Below are positions 27,319 to 35,781 of a DNA stretch of 64,000 bases, in pieces. The position numbers and the translations under genes are program-made. The notes beneath the pieces are model-generated. The model was not told the origin of the DNA and did not search any database. It was given only the letters and a program-made list of their open reading frames with translations. This DNA comes from CALDTK01 sp045110575 (GTDB lineage Bacteria; Bacteroidota; Bacteroidia; Chitinophagales; Saprospiraceae). The first letter of the stretch is position 1. Each line of letters begins with the position of its first letter. Location of the stretch: the NCBI GenBank assembly GCA_045110575.1, contig JBGCGF010000032.1:34813-98812 (forward strand), written 5' to 3'.

Positions 27319-27903
27319 ATGGGATTTTTCGACAAGCTTTTCGGTAAAAAAGAAAGCACAAGTACCTCAACACCTCAGACACCTGTCGAAGACTCACAAG
27401 AGTTGATGGACGATGACCAGTTTTGGGAAATCATCGCGCTTTCTAAATCGAGAAGCAAAGGGGATTACGATGCTCAACAAGAAGAACTTCGTAAGGAGCT
27501 CTTGAAACTTGAAGCTCTGGACATTTTGAAATTTGGCAATCGCTTCCGTACCTATGTAGGACTTGCCTACACCTGGGAGATGTGGGGTGCGGCGTACATC
27601 ATGCATGGTGGATGCTCTGACGATTGCTTCTCAGACTTTAGAGGCTGGCTAATCGGCAAAGGCGAAGAGACTTTCTTGAACGCCTTACAAGATCCTGAAA
27701 CGCTTACGACACTTGAGTACGACGAGGAAGACGAATGGGAAGGATTAAGCTATGTTCACTTCACTACCTATGAAGAAAAGACTGGGCAGCGAATTCCTCA
27801 AGGAATTATCCAGAATCTTGAAGTTACGGGGCAAGACTGGGAGGAAGTCGGAGATGATTTGAAAAACATGTTTCCGAAGCTATGGGCAAAGTGGGGCTTC
27901 TAG
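27319..27903 (+). CDS. DUF4240 protein (copy 1)
   Basis: The 194-residue protein carries the DUF4240 pattern: DDDQFWEIIALSKS, a helical stretch, TWEMWGAAYIMHGGCSDD, FSDFRGWLIGKGEETF, then a C-terminal EEVGDDLKNMFPKLWAKWGF tail. The domain is cytoplasmic and has no proven function; relatives are often in bacterial accessory or contact-dependent gene neighbourhoods, which is only a hint. The N-terminal MGFFDKLFGKKES leader matches the second copy at 31356 (MRFLDRLLGRTRS), so the two are true paralogues and both starts are well supported. Confidence 0.87.
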   Translation: MGFFDKLFGKKESTSTSTPQTPVEDSQELMDDDQFWEIIALSKSRSKGDYDAQQEELRKELLKLEALDILKFGNRFRTYVGLAYTWEMWGAAYIMHGGCSDDCFSDFRGWLIGKGEETFLNALQDPETLTTLEYDEEDEWEGLSYVHFTTYEEKTGQRIPQGIIQNLEVTGQDWEEVGDDLKNMFPKLWAKWGF

Positions 27904-28052
27904 TTGTACGGAATTTAATTTCATATTTTACGCGTAACCCTACGCATTGCTTCTCCTAAAAATAGTCTATCAAACCAACTGACAACATTTTCAATCACTT
28001 TGAAAAGTTCATCCCTCTTTCGGCAAATTTAAAGGCTGAACTCTCAAAACGC

Positions 28053-28541
28053 TTGAAATATATCACCTTCAAGAAAGGAGATTCTGTATTAAATGCGAAC
28101 AATATTTGCACGAATAGCTACTTTATTACTAAGGGCCTCCTAAGAGGCTACTTCTTTAAAGGAGAGAAGGAAATCAGCGAATATTTCTGCAGTGTAAATG
28201 AGTGGGCAAACTCGCCCAAAAGCTTTACTCAGCAGACCAAAGACATCTATTCCATTGATGCAATTGAAGATACTAGCGCGTATCAGCTAAACGTGAAAGA
28301 CCTCGTCTACCTCTTCGATAACTTCCCCGAAATGGAGCGATACGCTCGACTATCAATGGGCAGTACTTTCGGACACCTCATGGAGCGCATATCTTCCATT
28401 CGATTTACAACTGCCAAGGAAAAACATACGCACTTCAAAGACGTTTACGCTGAAATTCATCACCGCATCCCCTTAGGAATGATTGCCTCTTACCTAGGAA
28501 TCACCCAAGAGACACTAAGCAGAATACGAGCGAAGGAGTGA
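28053..28541 (+). CDS. Crp/Fnr-family regulator, apparent N-terminal start missing
   Basis: From TTG 28053 the protein has 162 residues: a cyclic-nucleotide-binding-like beta-roll (KGDSVLNANN, FITKGLLRGYFF) and a C-terminal winged helix with LGITQETLSRIRAK. Family members are about 190 residues. In the same frame, upstream bases 27981-28052 encode a good family N-terminus (DNIFNHFEKFIPLSANLKAE), but that frame, open since the TAG at 27963-27965, has no ATG, GTG or TTG. So either a rare codon such as ATT 27987 starts translation, or the start has been lost. No conserved iron-sulphur cysteine set as in true FNR is seen. A perfect FNR-type palindrome lies just after the stop. Confidence 0.75.
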   Translation: MKYITFKKGDSVLNANNICTNSYFITKGLLRGYFFKGEKEISEYFCSVNEWANSPKSFTQQTKDIYSIDAIEDTSAYQLNVKDLVYLFDNFPEMERYARLSMGSTFGHLMERISSIRFTTAKEKHTHFKDVYAEIHHRIPLGMIASYLGITQETLSRIRAKE

Positions 28542-28544
28542 TTA

Positions 28545-28560
28545 TTTGATCTAGATCAAA
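28545..28560. promoter_or_regulatory. perfect FNR/Crp-type operator TTTGATCTAGATCAAA
   Basis: A 16-bp perfect palindrome containing TTGATnnnnATCAA, the consensus known for FNR-type sites. It lies 4 bp after the Crp/Fnr stop and 49 bp before the hydrolase start. Its centre is about 41 bp upstream of the start point expected from the -7 box at 28582, the usual class II activator position. Confidence 0.7.
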
Positions 28561-28581
28561 ACGAGTGATAGCCTGTACCTA

Positions 28582-28589
28582 TAGTTTTG
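28582..28589 (+). promoter_or_regulatory. candidate -7 box TAGTTTTG
   Basis: Match to TAnnTTTG, 20 bp before the hydrolase ATG and correctly spaced behind the palindrome at 28545-28560. No separate -33 TTTG at the usual spacing is seen, as expected for an activator-dependent promoter. Confidence 0.6.
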
Positions 28590-28608
28590 CAGTTCAGCCC
28601 ACATCACT

Positions 28609-29463
28609 ATGAAAACGAAGATCGCTCTAGCATTTATGCTCCTACTTTCGATAGGGTTAGTCTACCTATTCACTTACGTTCCTCCCCTTTCTGTAAAACA
28701 TGGAATTATCGAGACTCAACTATATCTCGGAGATCAGAAGACACAACCCTTGGTTGTAGCCTTTGGCGGTGGTGGTGGCGGAAACGATTGGTCGCGCGCC
28801 TACATGAAAGGCAAACGTGACACCTTGAACCAAAAAGGCTACGCCGTATTGGCCGTTGGCTATTTCAACGCTACGGGCACCCCAACGAGTCTAGATCGAA
28901 TTTCGCTAGACGCGATTTCAGATTCAATTCTGCAAGTCGCTAACCACCCCAACATCGACGCTTCGAATATCGTGCTCATAGGAGGATCAAAAGGCGGCGA
29001 ACTCATCTTAAATTTAGCTAGCCGCTTTACGCAGTACAAAGCAGTCATTGCGATGTCTACTTCAAATGTCACCTTCCCTGCACTCACCTGGGCCGCGAAT
29101 ACTTCATGTTGGACTTATCAGAATGAGGCAGTCCCCTATGTCCCTGCAGGCTTAAACACGATATCACCTGCACTAAAAGGAGACCTATATTCAGCTCATG
29201 CACTTATGCTTGAAGATGAAGTAGCCGTAAAAAATGCTGAGATTCCAGTAGAGCACATCAATGGGCCTGTCCTCCTAATTTCTGGAGAAAAGGACAACCA
29301 ATGGCCAGCCTCAGAAATGTCAGACCGAATCATTGAACGACTAGAAAGCAACTCCTTCAAGCACTACTACACGCATGTTATACTGAATGGCGGACATGTG
29401 GCTCCACTAGAACAATTCCATCTTGTCTACGACTTTTTAGAGGAGCACGTACCCGTGCAGTAA
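28609..29463 (+). CDS. alpha/beta hydrolase, BAAT C-terminal (acyl-CoA thioesterase/acyltransferase) type
   Basis: This 284-residue protein has an N-terminal hydrophobic segment (about 5-24, signal peptide or anchor) and an alpha/beta-hydrolase domain. The nucleophile elbow is IGGSKGGE (Ser in GGSKGG), the acid is in LLISGEKDNQWPA and the catalytic His in NGGHVAPLE. This GGSKGGE elbow is typical of the BAAT C-terminal family, where the mammalian members use Cys or Ser to move acyl groups from CoA; bacterial substrates are unknown. Export would argue against CoA esters and for another ester or amide. It sits behind the FNR-type palindrome and is probably controlled by the adjacent Crp/Fnr protein. 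Confidence 0.85.
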   Translation: MKTKIALAFMLLLSIGLVYLFTYVPPLSVKHGIIETQLYLGDQKTQPLVVAFGGGGGGNDWSRAYMKGKRDTLNQKGYAVLAVGYFNATGTPTSLDRISLDAISDSILQVANHPNIDASNIVLIGGSKGGELILNLASRFTQYKAVIAMSTSNVTFPALTWAANTSCWTYQNEAVPYVPAGLNTISPALKGDLYSAHALMLEDEVAVKNAEIPVEHINGPVLLISGEKDNQWPASEMSDRIIERLESNSFKHYYTHVILNGGHVAPLEQFHLVYDFLEEHVPVQ

Positions 29464-29468
29464 AAGAG

Positions 29469-29717
29469 CTCGAATACGACTGGGAGTCAATGGGAAGTCT
29501 TTCCTCAAACTCAAAATAGGAAATTGACAACAGGAATCGATGTTCCTTATCCTGGAGAAGATTTCTTCTTGGTGCTTTATGAAGACACCGATAGCACATT
29601 CAGCTTTCGCCAAAACAGGCCTTAAGCATGAACACCTATGCCACTGATACTTATGTCTTGAAAGTAACAAACCAATCGACTGCAGAGATGGCAGTAAAGA
29701 GTGTCATAAAATTTTAA
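29469..29717 (+). pseudogene. remnant of a paralogue of the T9SS zincin gene (22599-24905)
   Basis: The stretch after the hydrolase stop is plainly homologous to two separate parts of the 22599-24905 gene. First, QWEVFPQ-T-QNRK-LTTG and PYPGEDFFL match QWEVFPQLQDGKFTTG and PYPGEDFFL near residue 431. Then, after a junction at TTCA, the sequence matches the end of the T9SS domain (QLSPKQ, TYVLKVTNQSTAEMAVKSVI) and stops at TAA 29715-29717. Relative to the intact gene about 787 bp are missing, a frame-changing amount, and the frames indeed disagree. The 5' 1.2 kb is absent. No start codon serves it. Confidence 0.85.
29603..29616 (+). repeat. dispersed 14-mer at the pseudogene deletion junction
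   Basis: Exact copy, immediately 3' of the TTCA junction in the zincin pseudogene. Confidence 0.85.
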
Positions 29718-29819
29718 TCAATAAGTTATAATTCATTTAATTCTTTGCTTTATAAGTGCTTGAATCAGATGTATGTAGTATTTTTCACGCCGATCAACTG
29801 CAGTCTCACTATAATTCTG

Positions 29820-31142
29820 ATGAAGCGAATTCTTCTACTCCTAACTGTATTGGGAGCACTCAACCTTGGCGCACAGCACGCCTACGATTCAAGTATACTC
29901 ACCGACGGATCGAAGTCCATATCACTTCTTTCCGGCTTCCCGAACATCTTGGAAAGTGACTTGATTTTCTACGGCTTCATCCACGGCGCAGAAACACCGC
30001 AGCACGTTGAAGCTCAACTCCTTATTGAGTTACTGAAAAAAGGAGTCAAGTACTATGCCCCTGAAGTATCTCCTTCTGGCGCATACTTCCTGAACAAGTT
30101 CTTGGCCACTGGGAATGAAGACTATCTGCACTATGTGCTACAAACTTATGCTGCTCCTCAGGATGCCAGTAAGCAGTGGATCGAGAAGTACAATAAGGTC
30201 TACACCTTCAACAACACACTACCTGATAGCGACCGACTAAGCATTATCGGTACAGACCGAGAGGATAGTGACAAACTGAAGATCAGTCACTTGGCGCATT
30301 TGCTTCCAGATGAGGAAACCGGAATATCGATTATCGACTCTCTCAAACTATACCTGGCTCCTGAAGAAACCCTTCACTTCACCAACGGCAAACATTTATT
30401 CAAGCTCGCTTTCAAGCACGGTTGCTCTTACAAGGACATTCTTTACGATCAAAAATCACAGCACTATTTCGCAAAGAGGTTTACAGCTTACTATGACGAG
30501 CATACTGAGAAGGTCCTAGGCTACTTCAAGCACAATCGCGAAGAGGTGATGGGGCTAATGACGAGCAGCAAAACAGATCGGGAAACCACTATTACTGATC
30601 GATTCACACAAAAGATCATCCCGCTATTGGAAGAAGGCCAAAAGGTCTACAGCAATTATGGATACGCTCATGTCCTTCAAGAATCCTTTAACGGAAAAAC
30701 CTACCTAGCAGGAAGGCTTAAGCGAGCCTACCCAAACCTCAGCATATACTCCATCCTATCCCAGCTTGCGGACTGCTCTGTACTCGAAAGTGCAAAAGTC
30801 TGCGAAGACAGAAAGATCAAGAGGTACGGAAAGACGATCACGCTTGCAAAGGTCTGCGGCGTTTCGAATTCTACAGAATGGGACGGCGACACCACGAAAG
30901 AGAGAATCCGGGGATTGGATGAAATTCAACAGGTGACTCCGGCTAGCGGAATCAGCCTCATCCCCGTAGCGAATCTCTCCCAAGAGCAGTCTGCAAGCCG
31001 TTACTTCATTGATTATGAGGACGGTAAAAATACGGATGACATCAAGTTGGATCTAACCAAAACCACTTCAGACTACTTCCAAGGGCTCATCTTTATCCAA
31101 GGCTCGAAGGCAAACACCCCTTACGACCTACCAAGCGAGTAG
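29820..31142 (+). CDS. exported erythromycin-esterase-like / ChaN-like fold protein
   Basis: From ATG 29820 the protein has 440 residues with a signal peptide (MKRILLLLTVLGALNLGAQ); an earlier in-frame TTG would add 25 residues ahead of it. The opening DLIFYGFIHGAETPQHVEAQ followed by LLIELLKKGVKYYAPEVSP, and later IIGTDRED and YSNYGYAHVLQE, resemble the EreA/ChaN-type superfamily, where a conserved His and Glu act near the strand ends. The match is structural in style rather than motif-perfect; macrolide resistance should not be inferred. It follows the zincin remnant by 102 bp and precedes the second DUF4240 gene. Confidence 0.6.
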   Translation: MKRILLLLTVLGALNLGAQHAYDSSILTDGSKSISLLSGFPNILESDLIFYGFIHGAETPQHVEAQLLIELLKKGVKYYAPEVSPSGAYFLNKFLATGNEDYLHYVLQTYAAPQDASKQWIEKYNKVYTFNNTLPDSDRLSIIGTDREDSDKLKISHLAHLLPDEETGISIIDSLKLYLAPEETLHFTNGKHLFKLAFKHGCSYKDILYDQKSQHYFAKRFTAYYDEHTEKVLGYFKHNREEVMGLMTSSKTDRETTITDRFTQKIIPLLEEGQKVYSNYGYAHVLQESFNGKTYLAGRLKRAYPNLSIYSILSQLADCSVLESAKVCEDRKIKRYGKTITLAKVCGVSNSTEWDGDTTKERIRGLDEIQQVTPASGISLIPVANLSQEQSASRYFIDYEDGKNTDDIKLDLTKTTSDYFQGLIFIQGSKANTPYDLPSE

Positions 31143-31355
31143 CACTAATCACTATTTCGCTATCGATTATCAGTAAAAACCAAGTAGGCATTAAGTGGTT
31201 GTGTGCACACTATCACCCATCATATATATTTTAATATACATAAGAACACACAGCTCAGATCAAAAACACTACAGTTCAGATCAATTACAGGGCGTAGTAT
31301 TACCAACTATAGTTTTAATCTTACTATTACACTGGCCTATCAATACTATAGTTAC

Positions 31356-31943
31356 ATGAGATTTTTAGATAGACTCCTTGGGAGAACTAGATCAGCTAAC
31401 ACGGCGACTAAAGTCCCTGCAATAGACTCTAAGGAGATCATGTGTGAGCACACGTTCTGGGAAATCATTGCTCAATCGAAGAAAAACAGCAACGGTAACT
31501 ACGAGAAGCAACAAGAAGAACTCAAGCATTCGCTTACTGCTCTTCAACCAATCGAGATTCAAAAGTTCGACAACAAATTTAGAACTCTTCGTGGTGATGC
31601 CTACAGATGGGAGCTATGGGCCGCCGCCTACATCATGAACGGAGGTTGCTCAGAAGACAGTTTTTCGGACTTCAGAGGGTGGCTAATCGGTCATGGCAAA
31701 GAAACCTTCTTCAATGCCCTTTCAAATCCTGATTCCATCGCTGAGCTAGACCACGAAATGGACACCGATGAATGGGAAGGACTGAGCTATGTAGCATTGA
31801 CTGCATTTGAGCAGAAAACAGGAAACAGCCTCCCGAACGGCATTCAAGAAAACACGCTTATCACTGGGCAAACCTGGGTCGAAGATGACGATGAACTAAA
31901 AAGCATGCTTCCTCTGGTCTGGGCAAAATGGGGTTTCGAATAA
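31356..31943 (+). CDS. DUF4240 protein (copy 2)
   Basis: From ATG 31356 it has 195 residues, aligned with copy 1 over the full length: MRFLDRLLGRTRS against MGFFDKLFGKKES, then FWEIIAQSKKN, YRWELWAAAYIMNGGCSEDS, FSDFRGWLIGHGKETF and the tail MLPLVWAKWGFE. A longer frame from 31203 would add 51 low-complexity residues from AT-rich intergenic sequence; the paralogue shows that these are not coding. The two copies have diverged in both sequence and codon use, so the duplication is not recent. A terminator follows at 32047-32090. Confidence 0.87.
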   Translation: MRFLDRLLGRTRSANTATKVPAIDSKEIMCEHTFWEIIAQSKKNSNGNYEKQQEELKHSLTALQPIEIQKFDNKFRTLRGDAYRWELWAAAYIMNGGCSEDSFSDFRGWLIGHGKETFFNALSNPDSIAELDHEMDTDEWEGLSYVALTAFEQKTGNSLPNGIQENTLITGQTWVEDDDELKSMLPLVWAKWGFE

Positions 31944-32046
31944 AAAAGTAAATCAATAACTAGCCTCAATTTGTAGGTTCGTATTGTTCAGTCTCAAACG
32001 CGCTGCCAACTCAAGGACAGCACGTACTATGAAGCACTACAAAGTG

Positions 32047-32090
32047 AAAGGTAAGCGACTAGCCCCTCAGGGGCTGTGTCGTTTACCTTT
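32047..32090 (+). terminator. long hairpin terminator before pirin
   Basis: Outer arms 32047-32059 (AAAGGTAAGCGAC) and 32078-32090 (GTCGTTTACCTTT, one G-U pair) enclose an inner AGCCCC/GGGGCT stem; TTCACC follows. Confidence 0.8.
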
Positions 32091-32136
32091 TCACCTCTTG
32101 ATCAGATCTTTGTGTGCGGTTGTAGGTTGATTTACC

Positions 32137-33150
32137 GTGAACGCTATACTCAACATCAGCCCACTTGGCTTCCCTTGGAAGACTCAAGATCCTTTTCTCT
32201 TCTGCGCATACCACAGGGACGAGTACCCTAAAGGCGATGCGGCAATGGGTATTGAACCAGCGCTTAAAGCCGGACGAAACATCGGACAGGATTTCGTAAT
32301 CAAGGACGGCTGGAGAATGTATCACGGTTCCAACATGCCGGGTTTCCCCTATCATCCGCATAGAGGATTCGAGACAATTACGATCAATAAAGAAGGTGTT
32401 GTCGATCATACGGACTCGCTAGGAGCGGCAGGTCGATTCATGGGAGGAGACACCCAATGGATGACTGCAGGTAGCGGCATTCAGCACTCTGAAATGTTCC
32501 CGATGGTTAACGCGGACAAAGGCAATCCCTTGGAGATCTTCCAGATCTGGCTTAATCTACCTAAGGCTAGTAAAATGGTCGATCCCCATTTCAAAATGCT
32601 CTGGAGAGAAGACACTCCTGTCGTTCACAACCAAGACGAGCATCAACGATTGACGACCATTGATGTCATCGCTGGACAGATTGGAAACACCACTTCCTTA
32701 GATCCTACTCCAAATTCATGGGCGGCTGATTCAAAGAATGCAGTGGGGGTATTCACAGTGAAGTTGGATGCGCAGGCAAAATGGACATTGCCTAAAACAA
32801 ACGCAAAGGCCAATCGATCACTCTTCTTTTACAAGGGAGCATCAATGTCTATTGAAGGCCAGAACATACACGTTGATCGCATCATCAGCGCAAAGGCAGG
32901 TGAAGATATTTTGATCGAAAACGGTCCGACCGATTCGTACCTACTCATACTTGAAGGAGTTCCAATTCAGGAGCCTGTGGTTCAGCACGGTCCATTTGTG
33001 ATGAACACGGAGGAAGAGATCAGACAAACGATGCAGGAATACGGCAAGACGCAATTTGGAGGCTGGCCTTGGTCAGAGAGAGAAGTTGCTCACCCGCGTG
33101 ACAAAGGCCGATTTGCGCTGCATAGTGATGGTAGGGAGGAGATTAAGTAG
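32137..33150 (+). CDS. pirin-family protein
   Basis: A 337-residue bicupin. The N-terminal cupin has the pirin metal-site motifs PYHPHRGFETIT and SGIQHSEMF, the His/Glu set that binds iron or another metal; IWLNLPKASKM follows. Bacterial pirins act as quercetinase-like dioxygenases or as partners of metabolic enzymes and regulators; which applies here is unknown. GTG is the start, as ATG codons further in would cut conserved sequence. A GATCTTTG (32105-32112) is a near -7 box. It is convergent with the bestrophin gene, whose stop lies 23 bp away on the other strand. Confidence 0.92.
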   Translation: MNAILNISPLGFPWKTQDPFLFCAYHRDEYPKGDAAMGIEPALKAGRNIGQDFVIKDGWRMYHGSNMPGFPYHPHRGFETITINKEGVVDHTDSLGAAGRFMGGDTQWMTAGSGIQHSEMFPMVNADKGNPLEIFQIWLNLPKASKMVDPHFKMLWREDTPVVHNQDEHQRLTTIDVIAGQIGNTTSLDPTPNSWAADSKNAVGVFTVKLDAQAKWTLPKTNAKANRSLFFYKGASMSIEGQNIHVDRIISAKAGEDILIENGPTDSYLLILEGVPIQEPVVQHGPFVMNTEEEIRQTMQEYGKTQFGGWPWSEREVAHPRDKGRFALHSDGREEIK

Positions 33151-33173
33151 GATGCAAGAATCCTGTTGAAACC

Positions 33174-34208
33174 CTACATCAACACCCCGTTCTTCGACTC
33201 AATACCTGGAGGCAAGTCTGTTTCACCCAGCATTTCTCGGAGGTCGATTTCGATGACCCGACAAAGCGAGAGCATCGGAATATCATTGGCCATTCCTTGG
33301 AAAGGATTCTCGGTGTAGTCACCGACAATCTCCATCATCACATAAACCCAACCGATCAAAACAGCGATCGGCACCGCTAACCAGATGCCCGAGGATCCTG
33401 TTTGCAGCAATGCAGGGATCATACTGAATGGAAACAACATGATGAAGATCGCAACGAAATAGCGACTGATGTTGGCGTACTGTCTCGGCAAAGGGAACTT
33501 CTTGATCCGCTCATTCTTGCCTTGCAACGTGTAAAAGCTGCGCAAGACATCCATCATTTGAGTAAGCCTGAAGTCTTCAAGCTTATCGTTTTCGCGCAAG
33601 CTTTTCAGGTCTCGCGACTGCTCATTGATTATCTGCGAAGCTGTGTTGACATTACCTACAAGACGGTCGTACTCATTCGTCGGTAGGAATTGACTCAGTT
33701 CAGAACGTGTCACCTCATCATCGACCAAGCCGACGCCAAACTTCTTTTGGTAGTACCGAGCTGTGCGACCGGTATGTCCGCTTTGACTAGCGTGCTCCCA
33801 AGGAGCAGGTACGAGTAACTGACTGCGGTGTGCATACAACCAACCAATGTGACGATAAATGAGGCGTTGCTTGATGGCCTGCAACTCTTCACTACTAGAT
33901 TTTTCTTCTGAAAAGTGGTTGCTGATGTACCCATCGACCATCATGCCCCAGCTACGGCTATCGTTGATGATTCCACCCCAAATCTTGCGGGCTTCCCACA
34001 TCCGGTCATACGCCTGATTGTTCTTAAAACCTACATAAAACGCTACTGCTGTGCCAATTACAGAAACGGGCAGCCATGGAATTACGAAAGAGATAACCTC
34101 TGCGTAGTACAACCACGTGATTGCACCCATCATCGCAGACAACCAAAGGATATGCGGACCTGTCCACTTGAGTAGGTTGCCAATGTTGATTCCTTTCGTT
34201 ACGACCAT
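33174..34208 (-). CDS. bestrophin-family channel protein
   Basis: The 344-residue sequence matches bacterial bestrophins (formerly UPF0187): an N-terminal membrane hairpin (LWLSAMMGAITWLYYAEVIS, FVIPWLPVSVIGTAVAFYVG), the hallmark NNQAYDRMWEARKIWGGIIN with SRSW, two later membrane helices (YFVAIFIMLFPFSMIPALLQ and WLAVPIAVLIGWVYVMMEIV) and ENPFQGMANDIPMLSLCR. Bestrophins form pentameric ion channels; bacterial homologues conduct cations or anions. The protein has family-typical length and lies alone on the minus strand, divergent from the DUF1772-like gene (34439). Confidence 0.92.
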   Translation of the reverse strand: MVVTKGINIGNLLKWTGPHILWLSAMMGAITWLYYAEVISFVIPWLPVSVIGTAVAFYVGFKNNQAYDRMWEARKIWGGIINDSRSWGMMVDGYISNHFSEEKSSSEELQAIKQRLIYRHIGWLYAHRSQLLVPAPWEHASQSGHTGRTARYYQKKFGVGLVDDEVTRSELSQFLPTNEYDRLVGNVNTASQIINEQSRDLKSLRENDKLEDFRLTQMMDVLRSFYTLQGKNERIKKFPLPRQYANISRYFVAIFIMLFPFSMIPALLQTGSSGIWLAVPIAVLIGWVYVMMEIVGDYTENPFQGMANDIPMLSLCRVIEIDLREMLGETDLPPGIESKNGVLM

Positions 34209-34438
34209 GATTGAGGAGCTTTAGCTTCAAAGGAAAGGAAACTTGGGCGTCGGAAATAGAGTGGTTGCAAATAAATATATGCGCGCTCATGTCGGAAATT
34301 ATCAAGCACCACCCCACGCTGCCCCCTTCCTTTTTAGAATCCGAACTGGGAAATCACAACTAAATTCCTCAAAGTCTTTACACATCGCCTTAATCGTTGT
34401 CTAACCTGTGAAATCATCACACCAGACAACTTTTGATC

Positions 34439-34900
34439 ATGACCAAGTTAAGCATAGCAGCAATTGTTACCTCCGCAGCCTATCTAGGGTTCGTATTGAA
34501 TATTGGACTTTCATACGGGGTTTACTGGCCTCAAATGGACCCGGTCTTGTTCATGCAGGATTTTGCTCAAAAATTCCCCTTGTTTTTACCAGGAGCTTTC
34601 ATGACGCTCGTGCCAGCGTTCGTTCTCAGTATCATACTCTTTGTAAAAACCAAAGAAGACAAGCAAGCTAAAAGCGCTTGGAAAATCGTGTTCATCGCTT
34701 TGTTGTTAGTCAACCTCATCACTTCCGTTTACCATATCCCAGTAAATTTTGGTTTCATGGACCAGAGTTATTCCGCCGCAGAAGTCACAGGAAAATTGCA
34801 GATCTGGATTGTACTCCATTGGGTGAGAGTGATTCTTGCCTTAGTAGCTTCTATTTACGCAGTTCTTGGTTTTCAGAAATCACTGGAATTTAAAAGTTAA
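34439..34900 (+). CDS. four-helix membrane protein, DUF1772-like
   Basis: About 153 residues with four predicted membrane helices: near the N-terminus (IAAIVTSAAYLGFVLNIGLS), around residue 45-65, around 85-100 (IVFIALLLVNLITSVYHIPV) and at the C-terminus (WVRVILALVASIYAVLGF). The YHIPVNFGF motif before the last helices is typical of DUF1772/anthrone-oxygenase-like proteins. Biochemical role unknown. I chose ATG 34439; an in-frame TTG at 34433 would add two residues. It may form a unit with the lipoprotein gene that starts 62 bp downstream. Confidence 0.68.
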   Translation: MTKLSIAAIVTSAAYLGFVLNIGLSYGVYWPQMDPVLFMQDFAQKFPLFLPGAFMTLVPAFVLSIILFVKTKEDKQAKSAWKIVFIALLLVNLITSVYHIPVNFGFMDQSYSAAEVTGKLQIWIVLHWVRVILALVASIYAVLGFQKSLEFKS

Positions 34901-34962
34901 GCTACAACCTCGCCCAGCAACAAATAGACCTAATGGCAACTATGGCCTTTTAAAAATAAATA

Positions 34963-35643
34963 ATGAACCGACTAATACCGATTCTACTACTAGCACTCGC
35001 TTTCACATCTTGCAGTGCTTCAAAAGCAAGCAGAAAGAGTGGGCAGACCGAAATTTCTAGTTCTGAATCATTAAATAAGGATAAAAAAGAAATCGTTGAC
35101 TACGAAAAGGTCTATCCTGATTCGTTTGAAAATGCCATAATGGATGTGCCAAATGAACCCAATGTAGAATTTTCGTTCGTCGTCAAAGCGCCAAAATCCT
35201 TTGTTATGGATGCATGGAATCTACCACGAGTAGAAGGAGGAAAAGTTGAAGTCTGTACAGCAGGAAACCAAAAAGCCGTGAAAAAATGGCCGGGGATAAC
35301 GGATGACATGGAGCGCGTTCTGTATCTCAATGGGATTGCTGTTACACAGATCGTTGGGAATGTTCAAACTCCCGAAACTGGTGATTGGCACTTTGAGTGG
35401 AAAGCAGGTAAGCCCTATTATAAGATGCCATTCCCATTCGGGCTAATCATGAAATCAGTACATGGACAAGCAACCCTAAGTGAAGGTCCAAACGAAAATG
35501 AAACAACTGTAACAATCACTAACAGGCATACTCCAGGTATCTCGTTAGGTTTCACCAAATTTGGAATTAAGGCAGCGATGCCGGGCTTGTCTAAAAAAGC
35601 ACCAAAACGATTCAAAAAAGGTGTGTTTCTTGGGCCAGGATGA
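34963..35643 (+). CDS. lipoprotein with SRPBCC-like body
   Basis: The 226-residue protein starts with a lipoprotein signal (MNRLIPILLLALAFTSC, lipidation at Cys17). After a Ser/Lys-rich linker, the body EFSFVVKAPKSFVMDAWNLP to EWKAGKPYYKMPFPFGLIMK resembles START/SRPBCC ligand-binding folds, but I could not place it in a named family. The end is basic (KKAPKRFKKG). It lies 62 bp after the DUF1772-like membrane gene. Moderate confidence in the gene, low in the fold. Confidence 0.65.
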   Translation: MNRLIPILLLALAFTSCSASKASRKSGQTEISSSESLNKDKKEIVDYEKVYPDSFENAIMDVPNEPNVEFSFVVKAPKSFVMDAWNLPRVEGGKVEVCTAGNQKAVKKWPGITDDMERVLYLNGIAVTQIVGNVQTPETGDWHFEWKAGKPYYKMPFPFGLIMKSVHGQATLSEGPNENETTVTITNRHTPGISLGFTKFGIKAAMPGLSKKAPKRFKKGVFLGPG

Positions 35644-35712
35644 TTGAATTCAAGTAATAGCATCTTTCCAAATGGAATTGTGCCCTTTCTATTGCCCAAG
35701 TGCATTTACAAT

Positions 35713-35720
35713 TACCTTTG
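35713..35720 (+). promoter_or_regulatory. candidate promoter -7 box TACCTTTG
   Basis: Perfect TAnnTTTG box 61 bp before the sigma-factor ATG, with ATTG at 35691-35694 as a near -33 element (18-bp spacing). Confidence 0.55.
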
Positions 35721-35781
35721 CAATACAGGAGAGATAGCGCTTAAAGCTTGTCTAAGAAAGTCCAATTAATCTATCGAAATC

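Noticed and set aside
32029..32130. 33-codon frame MKHYKVKGKR before pirin
   Set aside because: Most of it is the terminator hairpin at 32047-32090.
35746..35767. GCTTGTCTAAGAAAGTCCAATT similar to the left side of the MITE-like element
   Set aside because: Similarity is limited to GTCTAAGA and TCCAATT with unequal spacing; too weak to call a copy.
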